A DNA stretch of 64,000 nucleotides from Corticium candelabrum (lineage: Eukaryota > Porifera > Homoscleromorpha > Homosclerophorida > Plakinidae). The stretch is from contig NC_085087.1 in the NCBI RefSeq assembly GCF_963422355.1, forward strand, positions 4,186,498 through 4,250,497, in the 5' to 3' direction. Positions 58,245-64,000 of this stretch are shown here, piece after piece (within the stretch, counting starts at the first letter, position 1; every line of letters starts with the position of its first letter). The notes under the pieces were generated by a model. That model saw only the letters and a program-made list of their open reading frames with translations. It ran no database searches and was not told the DNA's origin. The position numbers were made by a program, and so were the translations under genes.

Positions 58245-58520
58245 ACAGAGTCTAAGATTTCTTTTTCATTAATCAACCTTGTGAATGTTTCTAGACCATG
58301 CCATCATTTAAACAAACGGCCAAAAAACTGCCAATTATTTAGTAATAGACCAGATGCACAATAGACAACAAGCATGTATTAATTAAAGCATACAACGACA
58401 GTGTGGCAGTCATACCTATCAATATCCACCATCTATCATGCATCTAACTAATAGCCAACTATACACATATACAATACTTGCCGTTATAATATTAACCCCT
58501 CTAACTTCCAGGACCTGTCG
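57755..58520. other. 3' flank of the Patched-type gene with CA array
   Basis: The microsatellite fills 58019-58243. The rest is non-coding, AT-rich and without other repeats. Confidence 0.5.
58019..58243. repeat. (CA)n microsatellite with CAGACA variants
   Basis: CA array interrupted at 58095-58135 by (CACAGA) hexamers and by isolated G substitutions near 58163 and 58183. Confidence 0.97.
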
Positions 58521-62092
<3,572 letters not shown>

Positions 62093-64000
62093 CTGCAGTG
62101 CATGCACACACATGACACAGAGTAAGACAATAAGTAAACAAACATTTTTCGATTGTGATAATAATTGTAAAATAATATTGATATTTTAACATTAACAATC
62201 TGTTACAATATATAGTAAATAATAGTGTTGCCGTGATATATTGAATCAATGATATGTCACAACATGAGATCTCACAACAAGTGTGACATGCAAGCTACTT
62301 GCATATCAGTAGGGTTGAACTAGGCAAATGTGTAAACATACAAGGCGTGTCCACCAATGTGATGATTCAGGTAAAGAAGACAAGCTTATGTTTTTCCTAC
62401 AATACATTTTATGCAAGTTTTGCCTCCCTGTACGCAAGCCCGTTTTCTGAACCAGGTAGATGACTAATAAGCTGATTTTATTATACTTCAAATAAACCAT
62501 TTCTATTTGATGCTGCACTTACTTGAGGAGAAACCCTTGCATGTCATTCAATAATTGCTTTGAATAAATGAGATAATTATTTAGTCTTCAATTAATTAAT
62601 AGGAATTATACTGCATTTCATCCTATAAGATCCCTGCCGCTGTTACTTTCCAATCACAGCTCAAACTTTCTGAGCGCAATTAAACAGCTCGTACGCAAGT
62701 TGGGAGTTGCCTAGAAAAACCCTGCTTATGCCACTTCCTGGTGCAAAAGTAAGTGCTTTGTGACTAACTGTACTTTGAATATACTATTGACAAAGCTGGC
62801 AACACTTCCGACTTGGTGTACCCTCAAAAAACTTTTTAGCATTGCAGGGAATCGTCTTACACCAAACGACCAATTAGTGCCAGAAACATAGAGAAATTAC
62901 TGTTTGTGCATGAAAAGTCTCATCATTAGCGTCTTTGGATTGGCATGGAAAGCAAAAGTGTTTATGGCTGCATGACATACAGTACTCACTTGATTATTAC
63001 CCTAAGGCTCAAGTAAGACTCTAAGATTTTCAAAACTGTAATTACTGCTAATTGGTGCTCTCCACAGTGACTGATTGCTACAGATTTGCAACTGTACAAA
63101 TGCTGAGATTCTTCAACTAACACATGCCTGTCAACCACTTGTTGCAGGTCTTGATGACTCAGATATGATATCAGGGAGTGCGGTAGCACTCCCTATGTAG
63201 GGATGTGAAGAATCTAAAATGGCGCCCCATACAAAAGTATCCAAACGCATCCGAACCAGATCTCTCAGAACTCATTACAGAGATCTCAGACCCACGTAGC
63301 GGTCAACTTCAAACGTTCCTAATGGTAGCCAGACTATCACCGCTGACACTAAGCGCCTCAGAAGCCAGCTATCAGCAAGTAAAAAAACCCAATTTATTCT
63401 TTCACATTTCACATTTCACATTTCACTTTTCACATTTCACTTTTGTCAGCCAGGCTAGCGCCTCACTCGAAGCAGCTACAACAACGAGAGTCACACCAAA
63501 CGATTCGCTCTTGTCCGAAGAATTGCACTGACCCACCAGCTAGAAATGTGCAAAGTCACCTTGTATCAGTCAACTGCTGCCATGCAATTCCATGTACTGC
63601 TTCCCACAACGCCATGTTGTTCCGGTCACGTGTGCACATGTGACTACCCTTTGGAAGCCTAGCTGCCACTTCCACCTGCTGCTACATGCTGCTTACAGTT
63701 GCGTATAGTTGAACATGTACGACTATGTTCAACGGCGCGGCGTCCTGTCTGACTCTCTGTGCATGTAAGCGTGTATCTCTTTTGTGGAACCCTAGGTAAT
63801 GGGAGCTGTTTATAGATGCAATCAGTGTTATTACGTACATTCGTCAGCTGCTACGTACTTCCCTGTATGCTGAGCGTAACGTGGGAGTTGTCTAGAGATT
63901 GAAATCCCGGCCGAGCTGCACACGTTTACTAGAACTGTCATTTCCATTTCAAACTACACAAGTCAAAACAGACTATCGCCTCTGACACTAAGCGCCTCAG
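62093..64000. other. Upstream intron or flank of the Patched-type gene
   Basis: No earlier Patched exon could be recognised. 63398-63446 is a heptamer-like run of CACATTT/CACTTTT units. A 30-bp word, CAGACTATC-x-C-x-CTGACACTAAG..., occurs at about 63330 and again at the right edge (63970-64000). Confidence 0.5.

Overview
The window looks like nuclear DNA of a marine invertebrate, most plausibly a sponge (Porifera). The support is indirect. Genes are intron-containing with very short GT-AG introns (41, 56-63, 74, 118 bp). There are metazoan families (immunoglobulin receptor, collagen-fibrinogen-like lectin, HECT ligase, cystine-knot ligands, Patched-type protein), many CA/TG microsatellites, and many degenerate transposable elements. 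No bacterial, organellar or viral organisation is seen.

Layout. 0.9-5.4 kb (+): a gene for a nine-Ig-domain single-pass receptor with a tyrosine-rich tail, carrying several coding lesions. 6.4-8.7 kb: MITEs, an unrecognised one-exon gene and a long-inverted-repeat element holding a CA array. 10.5-14.2 kb (-): a HECT E3 ligase gene with UBZ-like and UBX-like modules, also with lesions. 16.0-18.0 and 27.7-29.6 kb (+): two decayed copies of a dispersed uncharacterised gene family. 19.3-44.9 kb: a large duplicated array whose unit is a minus-strand gene (signal peptide, collagen triplets, fibrinogen-like domain) plus about 2.5 kb of conserved flank. Copy A (19.3-21.3 kb) is intact. Copies B (34.1-36.2), C (40.4-42.6) and D (31.0 kb, exon 1 only) are broken in different ways but share loss of the exon-1 splice donor. 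The array is interrupted by a near-complete hAT transposon (22230-25093), a second hAT-like element (44869-46086) and a Ty3/Gypsy pol remnant (38.6-39.7 kb). Paralogous units act as natural empty sites, so both hAT insertions can be delimited to the base; both show 5-bp target duplications.

47.1-54.5 kb: two minus-strand genes for small secreted cystine-knot proteins (C-x-G-x-C and C-x-C ring motifs), with a third truncated copy at 27.5 kb. Between them lie a tandem duplication bordered by CA arrays, a CA/CACAG compound satellite and an exon-like ORF with a D-S-H motif. 54.5-58 kb has no convincing gene but has one TATA-type promoter candidate. 58.5-62.1 kb (-): the last four exons of a Patched-domain (PTCHD3-like) gene whose 5' part lies beyond the right edge or was not recognised; its 2.6-kb intron holds a LINE remnant.

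Two cautions run through the annotation. Several otherwise convincing genes are broken by single-base shifts, several of them at homopolymer runs, so assembly error and real decay cannot be separated from this sequence alone. Family assignments are by reading of motifs, without database search.
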